The notes under the pieces are model-generated. The model ran no database searches. It saw only the letters and a program-made list of their open reading frames with translations, and was not told the DNA's origin. A stretch of DNA of 16,366 nt. Source: Clostridia bacterium. Lineage in GTDB: Bacteria > Bacillota_E > SLMV01 > PUMD01. The position numbers and the translations under genes are program-made. The stretch covers positions 1-16,366 of the forward strand of contig PWUC01000136.1 of NCBI GenBank assembly GCA_003562655.1, given 5' to 3'. Numbering within the stretch: position 1 is the first letter of the stretch; each line of letters begins with the position of its first letter. Of the stretch, positions 16,056-16,366 are shown piece after piece.

Positions 16056-16366
16056 ATGTCCCGGCTGAGTATAGCAAGTTTATTCCCCTTTCGTCGAGAA
16101 GTTGTTGAGAATACGCGCGTTGCCGGAGAGGATCGGCTCCGGGTGGTGGTGCGGCCGGATCGGAGATTCAGGGCGAGGTGTGGCGCATGTCAGTCAGTAG
16201 GCGAGAGGGTCTGGCAGCATGAAACGAGAGAGGTCCGTGATATACCCATCGGGCCCTTTCGCTCCGTGGAGGTCACCGTGCAGTACCACAAGGTGAGTTG
16301 TCCCCAGTGCGGTAAGATTCGAGTACAGGAGCTGGATGTCTGTGATGTGGGAGGTGCAAGAGTGAC
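16056..16366 (+). CDS. ISL3-family transposase, N-terminal part (truncated by window end)
   Basis: The frame is open from ATG 16056 to the end of the window (103 codons), with GGAGGAGG 7 bases upstream. It shows the zinc-binding N-terminal domain of ISL3 transposases: C-G-A-C near residues 42-45, then R-E-V-R-D-I-P-I-G-P-F-R-S-V, and C-P-Q-C near 82-85, giving a paired CxxC ... CxxC finger used for binding the element ends. The DDE catalytic domain lies beyond the window. Whether the gene is intact cannot be judged. Base composition is lower in GC than the pyr genes, as expected for acquired DNA. Confidence 0.85.
   Translation, partial: MSRLSIASLFPFRREVVENTRVAGEDRLRVVVRPDRRFRARCGACQSVGERVWQHETREVRDIPIGPFRSVEVTVQYHKVSCPQCGKIRVQELDVCDVGGARV

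Larger units (their letters stand above)
15937..16366 (+). mobile_element. ISL3-family insertion sequence, left end (right end outside window)
   Basis: The left boundary is placed at 15937. There the dead transposase sequence stops and a G-G-T-T-C-T-T-C terminus followed by a T-rich stretch begins, resembling ISL3-family termini. The transposase ATG lies 119 bases inside, a usual distance. ISL3 elements duplicate 8 bases; the predicted copy is TGAAAAAA at 15929-15936. The second copy would lie beyond the window, so the boundary cannot be confirmed here. Confidence 0.6.

Overview
The window is high-GC bacterial chromosome. Genes are tightly packed and often overlap by ATGA or GTGA, and they carry strong GGAGG-type ribosome binding sites with some GTG and TTG starts. 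A PyrR-regulated pyr operon with a class 1B PyrD/PyrK pair and a Thermus-type PyrE, plus an RqcH/NFACT protein, suggests a high-GC member of the Bacillota (Limnochordia- or Symbiobacterium-like) or a neighbouring lineage. No rRNA or other definitive marker is present, so this placement is an inference.

Layout. (1) 32-1020, plus strand: a small three-helix membrane protein (DUF5658-like) and a cytoplasmic SIMPL-domain protein. (2) 1047-3512: a TetR-type regulator divergent from a two-gene ABC-2 transporter (ATPase plus permease). Their shared 164-base spacer holds overlapping promoters and two inverted repeats. (3) 3629-6217, minus strand: a three-gene ABC-2 exporter with one ATPase and two different permeases of the COG4586/4587/3694 type. 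It converges on the previous operon across a very G-rich hairpin. (4) 6640-9255, plus strand: an aldo/keto reductase and an RqcH/Rqc2-type NFACT protein. (5) 9264-15057, minus strand: an uninterrupted pyrimidine operon pyrR-pyrB-pyrC-pyrK-pyrD-pyrF-pyrE, every junction overlapping or within a few bases. It encodes the steps from carbamoyl phosphate plus aspartate to UMP, with no carAB. (6) 15058-16366: the pyr control region, then mobile DNA.

The control region is the most interesting part. A near-consensus promoter (TTGACA, 17-base spacer, TATAGT) reads into a roughly 240-base leader. The leader starts with a PyrR-binding hairpin whose lower stem pairs with a perfect AAGGAGG ribosome binding site. 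That site serves a short leader reading frame ending in an ATGA overlap with the pyrR start, about 190 bases downstream. I see no canonical terminator. This suggests PyrR acts by translational repression relayed through a coupled leader peptide, not by the Bacillus terminator/antiterminator switch.

Just upstream, 15321-15936 on the minus strand is a decayed, frameshifted ISAs1-type transposase gene that no single reading frame reveals. Its last codons appear to contain the -35 box of the pyr promoter. The remnant is cut at 15936/15937 by the left end of an ISL3-family element, whose transposase starts at 16056 and runs off the window. The picture is nested transposon insertion next to, and possibly donating a promoter to, a housekeeping operon.
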